A stretch of 64,000 nucleotides of DNA. Source: Cloeon dipterum (taxonomy: Eukaryota > Arthropoda > Insecta > Ephemeroptera > Baetidae). Positions 13,801-28,500 of the stretch are shown here, in pieces; the first letter of the stretch is position 1; each line of letters begins with the position of its first letter. Where the stretch lies: NCBI RefSeq assembly GCF_949628265.1, contig NC_088788.1:14694001-14758000 (forward strand), read 5' to 3'. A model generated the notes under the pieces. That model was not told the DNA's origin, ran no database searches, and saw nothing but the letters and a program-made list of their open reading frames with translations. The position numbers were made by a program, and so were the translations under genes.

Positions 13801-16800
13801 TTAGCGTCACCTCTGCACAGGCAGTGCATAAATTAAGCAGTATGGTACTAGCACCAGTTGTCGCAAAGGCACCTGTGCCTTGCAAAGAACTAAAATAATT
13901 TTGTATTTGTGTGAGTTAGAGCGAAAATTTCAATTCCAGTTTCATGCAGATTTCCTGAATTGACTATATAGTGTGCAAGAATCAAGAATGGTAAAATAGT
14001 ATCTCTTTTATACAGTCCAATTTTAGCAAACTTTTAGATATGCAAATATTTTAGTACTTGGATGTATAAGAAAGTCTTGAACTATAGTCGTACAAAATTG
14101 AGATATGCGCACCGGTGCTCTTCATTCAGAAGTTTAAAACGAACTAAAATTTGCAGCACCCCTAACCATACAAAATATTGACAAATGACTGTAAAAAATT
14201 GCATACGTTGCTCTTGAGAGTTTACACCAGATGTTCGGCACTTTCAAAAAAGGGTTCGGCGTAAGCCGGAGTCCCAAAAATAGCGTCACTAGAGCTTTCT
14301 ATTCAATGAACTGCAGCAGAGATCTTCTTATCTCTTTTCATTCCGTACACAAGTAGGAAAAAACAATTTGATTCGACGTCGGTTTTACTTTTTGCGCCAA
14401 TTTGGAAGGGCTGCCAAAAGTCCAGATGGCTGCTGTCCGTCCCTTCTGCTGCTGATAAAATTGATTATTTTGCTGCAAAAAGTGAGACTCTTGGCAGCGT
14501 GCTGCTTTTTCCGGGTGCGCCATTTCCCAAATTAACTCATTAGCCAGTGGGTGATAATTCGGCCTGAGACGAAACAGCGGTCGAATTTACTTCCGCGCGC
14601 AGAAGAGGATCGATTGGCAAGTAAAAGTATGCGCGAGTGAAAAAGGAAGTCATATGCACGGAAATTGCCTCAGCTGGGAAATGGAAAAGACATCGCGCCT
14701 GTTTGATCTAGATTAAAAAAAAAATTCCCTCGGATTTTTATTTCTACACGCACGGTGCAAAAGATAGTAACGGGCTGTTCGAAAGAAGGAATGGAAAAGG
14801 CCCACTTTAACGTGCGCTTTGATCATTCTTCGTTATACGAGCGCGCGCAATTTTCATGCAAATTATCTCAAACGGGCCCAAAACTACTCGCTCTGGCGCT
14901 CGTGACTTACGCTCTCAATTTAAACCAAAATTAGAACTCGGCGCGGACAGTGGCTTTCGGGCTGGCGTGAAACTCTCGCTCCGCTGCACAATGCGGATTA
15001 ACATGCGCTGGACATAATTCGCGCAAATAAAATTACACACGACCAAATGGAAATCGTTTCAGAGGGACATTCAGCTCGCTTTTGAATGTCAGAGTTAGCA
15101 TTAAGCCAGGTCTCGCCGGTTGCATAATCCTCAGGAGCCTTATTTAGCTGGCTCGACCTCTGCATGATGCTTCAAATTCTAAGTTCAATCACGCGCGTGC
15201 TCATGGCGCCATTTTTCACCTCATTCGATTATCGAATATCAACAGTGCATTTAAAATGCATTTGAAGCTCGCACGGTTGACGTTGTTTCGAGGTGAGAGC
15301 GGCGTTTATCAGTACATCACAAACTGCCGAGGCTGAATAAGCGGTCGTTTTACCTGCGAATGCACATTCCTCGGCGACTTAACCCGCTTACAAACGACGA
15401 CGAGAGCCCCTTTTGTAGGCGGCTGGAACGGGCGGCAGCACGAGCAGCGGATGTAAAAGTAGTATCGCTCGCTCGGCGCGCGGTGGATTCTGCCTTATTT
15501 ACCTGCGATTCGGACCCAAGGGCCCCGTTCTGGCAAGAATAACGCGCCTCGTAAATCAACACTTCTCGGCCGAGCGTTCTGAATCCGGTCGGCGCTGAAA
15601 AAATAATCATTTTCATCTCGGGTTTTGTACGGCATAACGACCTGTTGTAACGAGAGTGCCAGCGGACGGACGGAAGGGCACAAAGCAAGTGCCCTCGCGC
15701 CAAATTAAGGCGACTTTCTTTCTCCCTTTGAACTCAGCAACGACCCTCAAGGCTTGCCAGACCGCAATCGTCCAGTTAGTGTTCCCAAATCGTTCTTGCC
15801 GCTGATATAGTGCTGCCACCTGCAAAGGTATGTTGTGTTTGGAACATACTAGGGAAACACCTGAGAAAAGCAATAACGCATAATATGCCATCTTCTGGAG
15901 AGTGTGCTTAATGGCTTTAAGGGCGTATGAAAGACGTCAGTAACAGCATTTTTTCATCCCCCTCCAGGTGACGCTGGAGTAGGTGATTTTTCCTGGGTGT
16001 ACTTCCGCCAAGAAGGTCTGGTTTGGATAAAAGAAAACAGGCACACAAATAAATTGACTGACTCTTTTCATTTCCCACCGAACTAGGTTAAATGTCTAAC
16101 CGAGTCCGTGCCAAAAGCTCGAGATATTGCATGGTCCATCCGCAAGATCAATCGGAAGTTTTTTCGGCGCCCACTCTAATGTAATAACGCGAGCATGCTA
16201 GCTGCAATTTTCCTCGTCGATTCCATGTGTGGCAAAGCTGGAGACAAATATTGATTCTCACGTCGCATAGTGAGTGGGTGCATTATCGCGGCGGTGATGT
16301 GTTGCTCACCGCGTCATGCATGAGTCAGGCGGTGTGATGCTTGCGCTATTTTGTTTACCTTAGCGCGCTCTCATCAAGGCGGATCGTGACTGGAGAATCG
16401 GATGCGCCTGGCAAACCGCTCGAATTTCGGCCCGAGAAGCTGAATTATTCAGCGTGACGTCACACACGCCGCTTGCATGCGTGTCCGTCGGCTTAATTCA
16501 TTACCGCGCGTCCCCCTGGAGTCGTGCATGTCCAATAAAAGAACACTGAAAGGGCCGCTGAGCTGACTTGTCGTCAAGTACGAGGTGCTGAAAGGGCTGC
16601 CGGAAAGGATTGCCCGTAATTGAGCTGAGTGCCGCTTGTTCTGTGCGATGTGCCACGTGCGTTCTGCCATGCATTATTCATCAACTTGTAAAATGTTTTT
16701 CTCTTTGATAAAAAAAAGATGAAGTTTTTGCCCTGTGACTCTGTGTTGAGCTTGACACTTGAAAAACGCAGTATGGAGTATGGAATAGATTATTTTTGTA

Positions 16801-19800
16801 TGTTTCCCTAACCAGAGTAATCCCGCGCATCCGACATCGTCACACACTACTTAAATTTCTTCTCAAGTCGACTTTGACTTGGAAACTTCCTGGCTGGAGA
16901 AAATTGTGACGGAAGTCACCCTGCCAATCGACATTCCCGTAACAGCAATCTGCGAGTCCCATTTCAAGTGACTCTCGATGATAAAGACGTTTTTTCGTTC
17001 AAGAATACGAAAGAGTGCACGAAAATCTTTCCTTCTCAACGGGGAGATTGCTCATCTTGCTGCTAGAATTTCGCAACCTCGAAACGTGTATACATATAGG
17101 ATTCTTTTACACCGCTCATTTGACACGACTTGCACTTGACACTCGGATTGGCTTGTTATTCGCTCGACCTCCTCAGCGGCCGTGTTTGTGTCAGCCGGAC
17201 AAAATAATTAATTCATACCTCGGTCATCGGCGTCGCCGGCATCGATCCCCGTTGCGTTTGTTTTCCGCGCATAGAGTAAATATTCACAATGGGTTAATTG
17301 CAAGTAGGAGAGTGGAGGGCGAGGGTAGGTTGATGCATATTTGATCAAAATAAAGCAGCACCAGCCGACGGTGGCTCTCAAATATTGACGACGTCGTCAA
17401 TACTTTATCGCGAGGAATCGTTCGCGTCTTAAATAAATTTCCAGCGCTTCGCAGTGCAAGCAGCCCCATTATCACCCACCGAGCTCATTTGTATTTATGT
17501 ATGCTTCTTTGCTGCGCGCACGGTTGCCACGGTCCCTGAAATCAAATAATTCCAGCTCCCTTTTCTCCACTGCGCGCGTACACGGATCGTCCGTCTGATT
17601 TTTATTTCCGGTCGGAGGAACGTAAATGGAAATTTCGCTGCCAGCAATGTGATTTTTCGCCCTTAATTTTCAACTCGCACGTGATCCACTCGCTGGCATA
17701 GAACTCGCTGCTCTCGAGGAATGTTCACGAAGTTGTTGAAGCTTTTGACTCGAAACGCGAACACAAAGGGGAAATCGTCAGATTTATGTAGTTATCCAAA
17801 GCCCTTGGGAAGAGGCTCTTGAGGTTTGATTACTTTGGTACAGAATCGTTACTTCGCGCTTTTCCACGAATTTATATTTTCATCAATCGAACTTTCTCAA
17901 CAAATGAGAGTCAGCTTCTAATATAAACCCTTATCCCTCTTTAAATCTTTGCGATCGAATTTAATAAGAGAAATGTGCTCAAATATTTATTGGTCTATTT
18001 TAGCTAACGTGATTGCCTATTTAGCGCCACTGAACGCCATAACATAAGTGTCTAGAAAAATGAAGCACTTCCCTCGGGACGCCGGGCATGAAGAACGTAC
18101 GTTTTCTCTTCAGCTCCGTTTCTTTAAAAAAATGCTGATGGTTCTGAACTAGAGTAAGCTACTTGATCGGCGGCAGGAAATTTCTCTTGCCACTCGAGAT
18201 TGCTGGAGAGCAGATATAAAAAAGTGCAACTCGTCGCGCGGGGTGTGCGCGCATATAACGCGTCATAAGTGACTACGTACATACACTTTTAAGCAAGCTA
18301 TAGTTGTAAACGCGCGAGCACGCCGCTTTTTATTTTCACAGCCGCTTCAAAGTTTGATGCGTGCGTCGTAAAGCGCGTAAAGCCAGTTTTTTCCTCGCCC
18401 GCCACCGCCAAATTGCCTTTCCGTGTCCCGCAGGACACCTTTTTCGCCGACAACCCCGGCCAATTAATAATTCGCGCGGCTCTTTTTACTAATTCACCCG
18501 AGGGCGGCCGTGAGTTTACTCTGCAAACGACGACAAAACCAAATTTATCGTCGAACGATTGGAATTTATTTCCCGGACTGCGCGAGCCTGAGAGAAAGAA
18601 TAGGAGAATCTCGTCAAGCGCTGACGCGCGCGTGCGAAGGCTTGAAGGCGGAGGAAAGAATTCATTATTCAGCATATCGACATGCGAGAGCCGAATTTTT
18701 TCCTTCGGGTGGATTTGCATTTCCAAGAGCACGCCAGAGCAGCATTAATTCTCGACCAGGCGCCGCGGAATTAATTCGGCCCCACAATCGGAGCAAGAAA
18801 GATGCGTCCGTGTCACGTACGTGCCATATTTCCAGCCGGCCGAAAATAACAATAATAACCACCGCCAGGCGCTGGGGAAATTAATTTTGCTTGCTCGCCG
18901 TCTTTATTGCTTTCTGCCCCCGTTCCTTTTATTTCTTCTTTCTGCTGATCTGTCGTCGTGAGCCGCAACCTTTAATTTGGCCCGCACACCAATTATTGCC
19001 AAAGTTTATCGCGAAAATTGCGTACGCGAGTTGGCTGTACTGTTTGGAATGGCCAGAGCACGCTCGCCGCACTTTGTCACGATCCATGTCCCGTGCAAAG
19101 AGCCCGATGATCCTCTGATACTGATCCCATTATTATGTCGTATTTTATGATAATTATGTTATTCGGCTTGCTCAGCAATTCAAAACGAACAAAGGCCAAT
19201 CCCTTTTCGCCGTATAATTTAATTGCTTTCCATTTCCAATTTAACCAGAAATTAGGTCGCTTACGATCATGAACGTGTATCCAAACCGGGAATTGCCATT
19301 CAGGAGCAATTCATGCAATTCAAATCGAAGGATAAGTTATCAGTTCCTTTCGCTCTTGAAATAGCTAGCATTCCCTGTTTAGTAAACCAATAGAAAAGGT
19401 TGGATTCGGTTGTATTGCAGACAGTCAACTCTGCCAGACTGTTAATAATGTAACTGATAACGTACATGAACTTTTGAGGAAATAAAACGAAGATCATTTT
19501 GTGATTTTATTGGAAAAAATTTCTCTCTCAACTTGGGTTCATTTCCATTGGGAAATTAAAAAATTAGTTACGACAAAACTTTCCGGTTTCTAATTTAAAA
19601 TTCAAACATAATCCAATTTGCTCTTTCCCCAAACTTTTGACTCCCGCCGACCTAATTTCCATTTGGTGCGTTTCGACTCTTGGCCATTTCACCCCTGTCA
19701 GCACCCACACGTGGGCGCGAATTACCAATTTTCGAACACCCTCATGCACGCGCAAAGCGAATCAGTGTCAAAGAAGTAAAATGCAGGGGCAGCTGGGGCA

Positions 19801-22504
19801 GGTGTAGCGAAAAATTAGAGCGTGCGACGCTGAATAACAATTAAATCACAAAATCGATGCACCACTCTCGCCTTATTTTCGCTTCGGCAGCTTTTCCCGT
19901 CCTCCCTGTTTTTCCGTCGCGCCCGCCGAAAACAAGTTGATTATCTGCCAGCGCGAAATGAGAAAAGAGAAACTTTGTTCGATTTGTATTCCTTTCGTGC
20001 GACTCTGCCGAATTTAATTTATTCGTCCGTGATCGACGCGAATCTCGGGGAATAAACAAGTGGCGCGTAATCGAAAAATAACAAGAGGTGGATGGAGAAG
20101 GAAGAAAGAAAGTCTCTTTTGTCGTTACTGCCGAGAATTTCAACAGATGTGGGCAAATGCGGTCTGATTGCTGTCTGCTTGATCGTAATTGGAATGTTGG
20201 AGGCTTCAAAATATCTTCGTTGGATAATTCAAAGAGGGAATCCGATATGACCTTATCATCGTGCATCATCCGATACACAGGGATTGTGTTGAGGAAAGCA
20301 GATTGAGTTTCTTCGCTGAAAATCAAGCGCTGTGGAAATTGATTGGGACGATAAGTTAATTCAGTCGTGAAACTCACACAAACTCAGAAATGCAGAACAA
20401 ACTAATCAGTCTGAAAACTAAATTGGATAAATAAATTATAAACAATTTATTCTCACATTTGTAATATACAATATATTATGGAGCACAGTAAAGGCGGGTA
20501 GTTTAGAGCAAAATTTGGAAATATTAAGCTATCGTATAGAATTTATTTCAAAATGCTGCATCCGTATCCAATTCATGTAATGTGCACCTAGCATTGAGAT
20601 TAAAACATGTTAGCCTTTATTTCCTCACAAAATAGGATTTTGAGTCGATGTCAACTGTTAATCCCTATGTGCCCCTTTTTTTGAGCTATATAGTGGCTGT
20701 AAAAATACTGTTGTGAAATATCTTGTTTCAAATCAGTTGAAATACTTTTCTTGTCTGGACTTCATTTATTTGAGTGTGTACATTATTTGACAAAGAATTT
20801 GGTTTATCTTATGACAAAAGATGAGCGTATACAGTCATTAAAAAGTTAATCGAATGTGCTACACTTCTTAGTTGTGAAATATTCTTCCGAAAACTTTTGT
20901 CTTAAAAAAAAGGATGCCGAAAGATTCCCTGGCAGGGGCGTAATTTTCATTTCAGACCAGCGAGCGCTTTGAAGTTGCGGTTTAGAGCGTTGTTCGCGCG
21001 GCATGTCTCGAGTTAAGCGCTGGAAATTTGGTAAAACGAGCCGAAAAGTGATGAAAAGGGCTAAAAACACAACGGCCTCTTTGTCTTCTAATGTATTCAT
21101 ATCTCGAGGCCGGCATTGCGTGGCCGTAAATTGTATGGTGCAGTTGTAAAAGAATCTCATTAAGCATAAAAACTTGGTGCGCTCGTCTCCGTGCCGCCGC
21201 GTGATGACGACAACCGCTTTTACTGCTTGCTATCTCGCTGCGCAGGAGATGTGAATTGTAAATCAGGGATGGAATTGACGGGCATTAAAACTGCGTATTA
21301 GCTCGTCGTGGTCACTTTCATGAATTTAAATCACACTCCGCGTGCATGGAGCTGAACAAATCGATTTCGGTTACCTGTAATAACCGGTGCGTCTGCTCAA
21401 ATATTGAAACTAGAACAGAGCCGAGCAGCTGAGAGGAAAGTTTGAGAGTGGAGGTTTAAGTTGCGACTGCTATTTGCCCACCAAAAACTAACCCTTGGTA
21501 AACAGCTAAAATAAATGTCTTATTTGCACATGTGGACGTTAAACATTACTTTCATGTTTAAGTTTCAAAACGAGAAATTAGGTTTTGATTTGTATACTCG
21601 ATAAATTGCCTTAACTTGCTCTTATGAATGTTAAACGGTGTTATGACTGGTTTTTTAAGGTCTGCGATAAATACAAAGCAAGCCTTTAAAAGCAGATAAA
21701 TGTAAATTTGAGTTCTGCGAAGATCCAAAATGCTCTTGCCTGAACTCCCAATAGCAAAATTGAAATTTAACACTGCCGCAAAAATATCTTTTGTGGAAAG
21801 GAAATTGCTCATGTTTTCAAAATGTAGCAAACAGAAAAATATTCAATTTACCAAATGTGATCCATCTGTTCGCTTGCTTGTAACAGTATGCAAACGATAC
21901 TTACTTTCGTTCATCCTGGGGGCACGTTAGGCTCAAACTTTGCGTACCGAGATTGAAAAATTCGAATGTGCTCAGCGCTGACGCCTGCTGGCTGTGAAAT
22001 GTGGCCTAACTCGTGCAAACGGCGAATCCTCGCGGTTGCTGCGGCGCCTTTCTTGGGGGGTTGCGTGTCGCTTTCATCGCCACATTAATTAAGCCCTTGT
22101 CATACAAGCAGGATCCGGCAAACGAATAATGTTGCTCTTCCTTTGGCGGACAAACAGCACTACCCGACAATATTAATTTCCAATTAAAACTTGGTTTATG
22201 CGCGTCGAGGCACGTCGGTAGCTTGCTCTCTCACTCCCACCCTCCCAGAAGGCAGAATTTTCACCACCCCGCTAAAACGAAATTACTCTTCACGCTGCCG
22301 TGCTGCGCGAATTTCGCTAATTTTGTTCCCGACGGCGATGATCGCGATGAATAAACATCGCAAATGACATGCGATTCCCGCAGCGAGTACGCTCTTTGAA
22401 AATGATGACAACCGCAGATTTCGCCTAAAAGCTTTTAGTCGTTTTGGAAAATCGGTTGTGCCGAAGGAAAAAGTGTAAATTTGTGCGTTTTGTTGTTTTT
22501 GCAG

Positions 22505-25500
22505 ATCGATTCGGCGGCGGTGGCACTGGCGGAGTTTGGCAGCATGCTTCGAAACTGCGACACTCGAGGCACTTGAGCGGCCGGAGCGGAAATCACGGGC
22601 CCAACCCGCAGCAGGATGACTACTTGAGCTTCAACAAGGTATGCATTTTCTCACGTGCCTTTTTTGGCTCGCAGCCCTGCCAGAGCCGCTGTTTGCGAAT
22701 TCGCGTCCAGGGAAATAAATAGGGTATTATCATGACTGCCGCTTGTTTGGAATCGTCCGCCGCCGCGGGCTGCTGCGCATTAATTAATTGTTAACCTGGC
22801 GTGCAAATATGTATTTTGGTTGGCTAGCAGCTCCCTCTACGTATAGTTGTCACAAGAGGATTTGATTAATGGAACGCTTGTCGCAGCGGCTATTTCCACA
22901 ATTGGGCGTTTGTGATTAAAAATCGATCACCGCGCGCGCTGGGGCATCCACCGGTCGGCCGGACGCGCGTGGCCGTCCGCCGCTCCATCAAAGTTGAATG
23001 TCGGTCTGGACCCGCTTTCCGCTTAAATCGTAGCAAATCTACGTCATTTTCGGACGCACCGCCGGTCAGCTGACAAAACAAATGGTGCCCCGCTCGCGAT
23101 TTAGCACCGAATGCTTTTCGATCGCGCTTAATGACCGCTGACTACACGGCAAATCGCGTCAACTGCGCCGCCAAAATCGAAAACAAACGATGCGTTAAGC
23201 TGAATCATTTTTAAATGCGATCGCCCGGGAATTAATTTAATAGTATTTAACAGCGATTTGGCTCATATCCAGCAAAATCGTTGAAAATTTAATTTTTATC
23301 ATAAATGAAGTATTTTTATTTTTATTATGGAAATATTTGGAGAGTTCTGAGAACGCAAAAACACATCTGCTAGTGGCGACATTTCCAAGCTTTGGTTTTG
23401 CATTTTTATTTTACCGCAGTAAAATCACTATATTTTTTGACAGTTTTTAGACCAGCATAGGAAAGAACTGACATAGTTAAAAGTTTCCTCTTTGAAAGTT
23501 TTTCAAGCTTTCGTGGAGCATGAAATATTTCTTTCAGGCACATTGGGCCGTCGGATTTTAAAATATGTACGATCCGATGGGGAAAAAATCCAGCGAAACA
23601 ATCCTATTTCAGCTTTTGTCGCAACGCCGTTCGCTTTTATCGCTGCCGACACTGCCATATTTCGGTGCGGCGTGCTTTCCCCGGGGAGGCGCGAGAGCGG
23701 GCAAGAGACCGCAATCTACTTTCCATCAAACTGGCATTGCTTTTTGAAGGAGCAAATGAAATTTGCCTAATAATGGCTGGACCGATCCCAGCAGACGTGG
23801 AATGCGGCCCCGCCACTTTGGGGAAATTCGCCTTTGATCCGACCGCTTGGCGAGGGTGTTTTTCATTTCGGCTTTTGCTCGGGTGAGAGTGGCGGCCAGG
23901 CAACACTCACTCGGATTTCGCCAAACCAATAACAATTTAATTCGATAATCTTTTGTGGCTGCCGTCCAATATCCTGCGGGGTCGCACAGAACACGTTATT
24001 TGCGCGCTCGTGTTGATCGCATCCCCAGAGATACCGTAGCAACCCCAATTTTCATACGCGACAAAGTTTTCATAATTGATGCTTTTAGCCGCACGCAAAA
24101 TCATCCCTCTCCATTGCCAAGAACACTACTATGGGAGCAACAAACATTAAAAATAATTGCGTCTTCTTTTAGGTTCTGAAATGAAATCTAGAATAGTAAA
24201 AGGCTTCACAATTTTTCTCTAAATTTGAAAATAAATATCGGGTGGTACCACTTTAAAATAGCGTGCATAACAAATAATTTTTTCACTTCAAATGTGGCAT
24301 GTTGTTCACTTACGTTCGAAATTCATCTTATGCTACTGTGAAAGCTTGTCAAACCGCTTGATATAAATGAATCCAGCTTCTACCGAATTCGCCTTAAAGA
24401 GACAAAAATGCTGCGCACCGCACAGACAATTTTTCTTCGTGTGTATATGTCATTCTGACTGCACCAAACACGGCTGGCGGCGTCCAAATTTCAATGAAAA
24501 GGGGCCGCGCTGCTTTTCTTTCGCCTCGTCGTCGGTTGTTTTTGTCCGCTGCTTGAATTATTTCACAGGTGCAAGTTTGCCGTGCAAGAAGTCAAAGTCC
24601 CATTTCGTTGTGTAAATTCAGACCATATTGTCTCTGGGCCAAATGAATTCTTCATCATTCTCGTCGGCAGCACATTTCGCTACGCCTCGCGAGTGCGACA
24701 AAGAACGGCGAAAAGGACTTGAATTTACACACACTTCCAAAAGCTTCTTTTGCTGCTAAATTGTCCCCCGGGGCTATTCGAGCGTAAAAATTAACACAAT
24801 GCTCGTACGGAGCCCACTTTTGACGACGGCAAATCAAATTTTTACTACTCTCGAGGTTGTTAAATTTTCATGCGCATACGGAGCCAGCGTATAATAGCTT
24901 TCTTGGAATCAAAGCCTGTGGCTCACCCGAAAAAAACTGAAAGATTTGTTAAAAGCTCTGCTCCCTGACGTCACGAGAATTTTGAAACCAGACTGTGTGG
25001 CCAGACAAGTGCATTACCAACATCTTTTAACAATTTTTACTCCTTAAGTTTGAAAGCGTGTTTCACAAGTTGTTTCCCGTCACTTCACAAACCGACTTTC
25101 CGTTGCCGGCGATAAACTGCCCTCTAAATATTTGAGGCCGTAAACTAGGCGACTCACGTGACATATCTCGAGCTAATGAAATAATTAATGCACACCGCAC
25201 GCCTGCGACGGGCATTTTTCATCCACGTGCCGTCCTTGGCCTCTCCCCAGAGGATTAAACCCGAGAGAGTAATGTCGCGGTGCGTGCGAATAAGGGTCTA
25301 ATTGATCTTATTTCGTCTGCGGGAATAAATTTTCAACGCGGAGAACGAGCACCACCTGTGCAAAGATCGGTGTAGGTGTACATATGTACATTCGGCCCAA
25401 CTCCAATTACCATTCGCACCGTCGGCTTTCGGTCCAATTATCTGATCTCGACTCTCTTTTGTTATCATCCGCAGATCCCGATACAGGCGGCCAGGGAGAA

Positions 25501-28500
25501 GACGGACAACAACCGCAAGCCGGTCTTCTCCAGCTGCAGCAAGTACAACCCAACCTTGGAGGAGGAGGAGGACCGCGGTACTAAGCTGCTCACCGTGCAG
25601 GCCCAGGACCGCGACCCCAATGACACCATCACCTACACGTTCATCGTGGCGCCAGGCGAGCGCCAGAAGTTTGAAATCAACAACAGAACCGGCGAAATCT
25701 CCACCTTGCTGGTAAGTCTAATTTTATTTTCACTTTCCTCGAATTCCGAGAAAAAATCCAGTGTTTTAAAGCAAAATGTTAGTTAAAACTCATCACTTCG
25801 TTATTTTTTTGAAACTGTTTTCTCGCCACTTGAGCAGTGCGGCCAATCACTTCAATTCTGATTTCTGTGAAGTGAAAATACGAACATATCACGTTTCCAC
25901 CATCAATTAATTATTCCTCACTGATGAGTTAGTGTTTTGACAGCCGAAATAATATTGCTGAATTGTGTGCGGCGTGTCGGCCGGAGCGATGCACACGTCA
26001 CGCAATTGCTGAAAGTTGCTGCGGTCAGACAATTTGATGGATTGAATCGGCGCCGATCTCCACCAAATTAAAGCCCCTCGAGATTGAGTGAGCGCGCTAA
26101 AAAAAGTGCTCCTCTCGAACGGCAGCAGCAGCGGCTGCGATTGCTTTTCTTCCTTACTGGCAAACCGAAGGAGGAATTAAAATATTCCGTCTGGGGTGGG
26201 TCGGGGGCATCTTTTTTCGCCGCCTCACCCCGTCTGGCGGAGCAAAGGAGACTTGGTCGTTTCATTTTGAGTGGCGTTTTAATTTGAACGCGCAAAGCAG
26301 GAAAGTTTGTTTCATTCGCGATGGGCAAAATTTTCACCCTGCCTCCTCTCTTGAGCCGGCACTGTCGCTTCTTCTTTCTCTGCTTTCGAAAGGAGAAGCT
26401 TATTAAGTTGGCAACTTTTGCTCGCGCCACTTAATAAAAGGAAAAAATCGCGCAAGTTTGCTGGTCGGTATCAAATCTGCTGCAAATGCTCACGTCCTCT
26501 ATTACAAAATGCTAATATTTGCTCTCCGCTCGCTCTGACAAACTTGGGTCTGATTTTATTTTGGTCCCACTTTAATTGTCCGCGAGGCGCGAAATGCAAA
26601 TTTTGCTTGTTTTTCGTCGTCGCAGATTGCGAAACTTTCCCGCTCGGAAAATTTGCCCGCCGATTAATTCTGTGGCGGCCAGCTGCTTGCGAGCAAAACC
26701 TCTTTTAATTTGATATTCACGCGCTGGTGTTTGCATAAATATATAATCAAGCCGCGTGCTCTTATCTAGGTTTTCGACCGAGACGAGCCGACCCGTGAGA
26801 AGGAGGCGTTCATCACCGTCCGCGCCACCGACAACGGCAAGCCTCCGCTGGACGACGTCTGCGTCATCAAAGTGACCATCAAGGACATCAATGACAACAA
26901 ACCAATCTTTGACAAGGGGGTGAGTGATCGCTCGCGCGTTCTTTTAACAATCTGGGCTGGATTTGGAGTCAACTCATCTAGGTGAAAATTATTCGGGGAA
27001 GGGTAGAACAAATATAAAGTAGACCCATATTTGACTAACAATGGACTTTGACTAACACTGGTCTTGTGCTTTTACTAGGTGTTTCGAGGATCATATTGGA
27101 AGGTTGGATAATCAAAATTGTTTGTATTGGCACTAATTTGCATGGATCGCATGCACGTGGAGTTCTTTTTACAAATTTTGTTTCACAATTCTCACTGAAG
27201 AAGTTTCGAACGTGAATGATTGATTTAATTTGAACTAGTATTTTGGTAACAGTTGAAAACAATTTAATGGTATTATAGTCGAGCACATCATTTACACACA
27301 TCTCTTCTTTCGCCTTGGATCGAATAGACTAGAGCTTTAGCATCACAACCCGCTTTTCAGCTCACTTCTTTTCTTCTCCATTGAAATAACATTTTCTTGT
27401 TGTTCTCCGCTCACAGGCGTATCGCGAGTCTGTTCCTCAAGACAAGCAGCCAGGCACGGAAGTGATGCGAATTTCGGCGACCGACATCGACGACGGTAAA
27501 AACTCGATCGTCGAATACGACCTTCAGCCGATGGACGAGAGAGAACGCGGCTACTTCCGCGTCGACCGCAACACCGGCGTCATCACGCTCAACAGGACCA
27601 TCGACGTGAGTGTCAAGTTGTTGTGCCCGCGCGCTGGACAAAGCTGGCGATAACCCTTGAGACGCCGCCGCCTTTGTCCGACAGCTCAATCCAATTACGC
27701 GCGAATGCAGGAAAACGACACTTCAGCCGATAGCCAGTGATTTCGGGCTATTACTGAAAGGGGTTGTTTGGAGTGTGCGTGCACCTAACGGAAAGCGTAT
27801 TGACGAGAATGCCACGCATTTTGGCAACCCCTTCAAAATCGCGGTCGGAGAATTGCACTTGCTCGCGCAATTGCCCTCAACCAATTCCCTGAACTGATTT
27901 CATTGATTTGGATTGCTCTGTCCAGAGTGTCTAGTAACCATCCTATCTGAAGTTTAAAAAAACAGCTTAGAGCTCAACTTTCTGATGAAATTAATCATAT
28001 GTAACAAGTTAAATTTTGAGTTAGCTAAAGTTTTGAATTTTCCATTACATCGCCTTGGATAGTTAGGTAATTTTTAATAGCAGATCACTGCTTTCAGGAT
28101 AGTTTTTTTTTCATGAAAAGTATTTTGAGGAGCATAATAATTTCAAGCCTTTGTATTTGAATTTGCAGATCAAGGCTCCCTACACGTTCCGCCTGAACGC
28201 AACAGCTACCGACCAAGGCACTCCGTCACAGAGCTCCTCCACAGAGCTGGAGATTCTAGTCGTCGACTCTGACAAACAGCCGCCCGCATACATTGATATT
28301 CCAAGCACTGCGATACAGCTTCTCGAGAACTTCACAGACTACAAACACCCGATCGCCACCTTCAAAGCGAAATCAAACATTCCGGAGAAGGAGCTTGTAT
28401 TCACCATTGTTCAAGGACGCACTGAGCAGACCAACAAAATGAATACGTTCCTTCTCGAGTCCGAAAATGACATGGCGTACCTCAAACTGGGCGGACAGCT

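Larger units (their letters stand above)
1..22504. other. Long stretch with no supportable gene
   Basis: No open reading frame here resembles a known protein or shows a run of exons with matching splice phases. The sequence is AT-rich with GC-rich patches, many TAATTA-type runs and short CA repeats. The first recognised cadherin exon at 22,505 starts one base into a codon, so at least one upstream coding exon (signal peptide) must exist. I could not pick it out among the short hydrophobic reading frames here, and it may lie outside the window. The likeliest reading is the 5' flank and/or a giant first intron of the cadherin gene with regulatory DNA; this is inference. Confidence 0.5.

Noticed and set aside
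19841..20377. 178-codon minus-strand frame, the longest in the left 22 kb
   Set aside because: Composition is not protein-like, with no splice or family support; a frame of this length is expected by chance in so much sequence.
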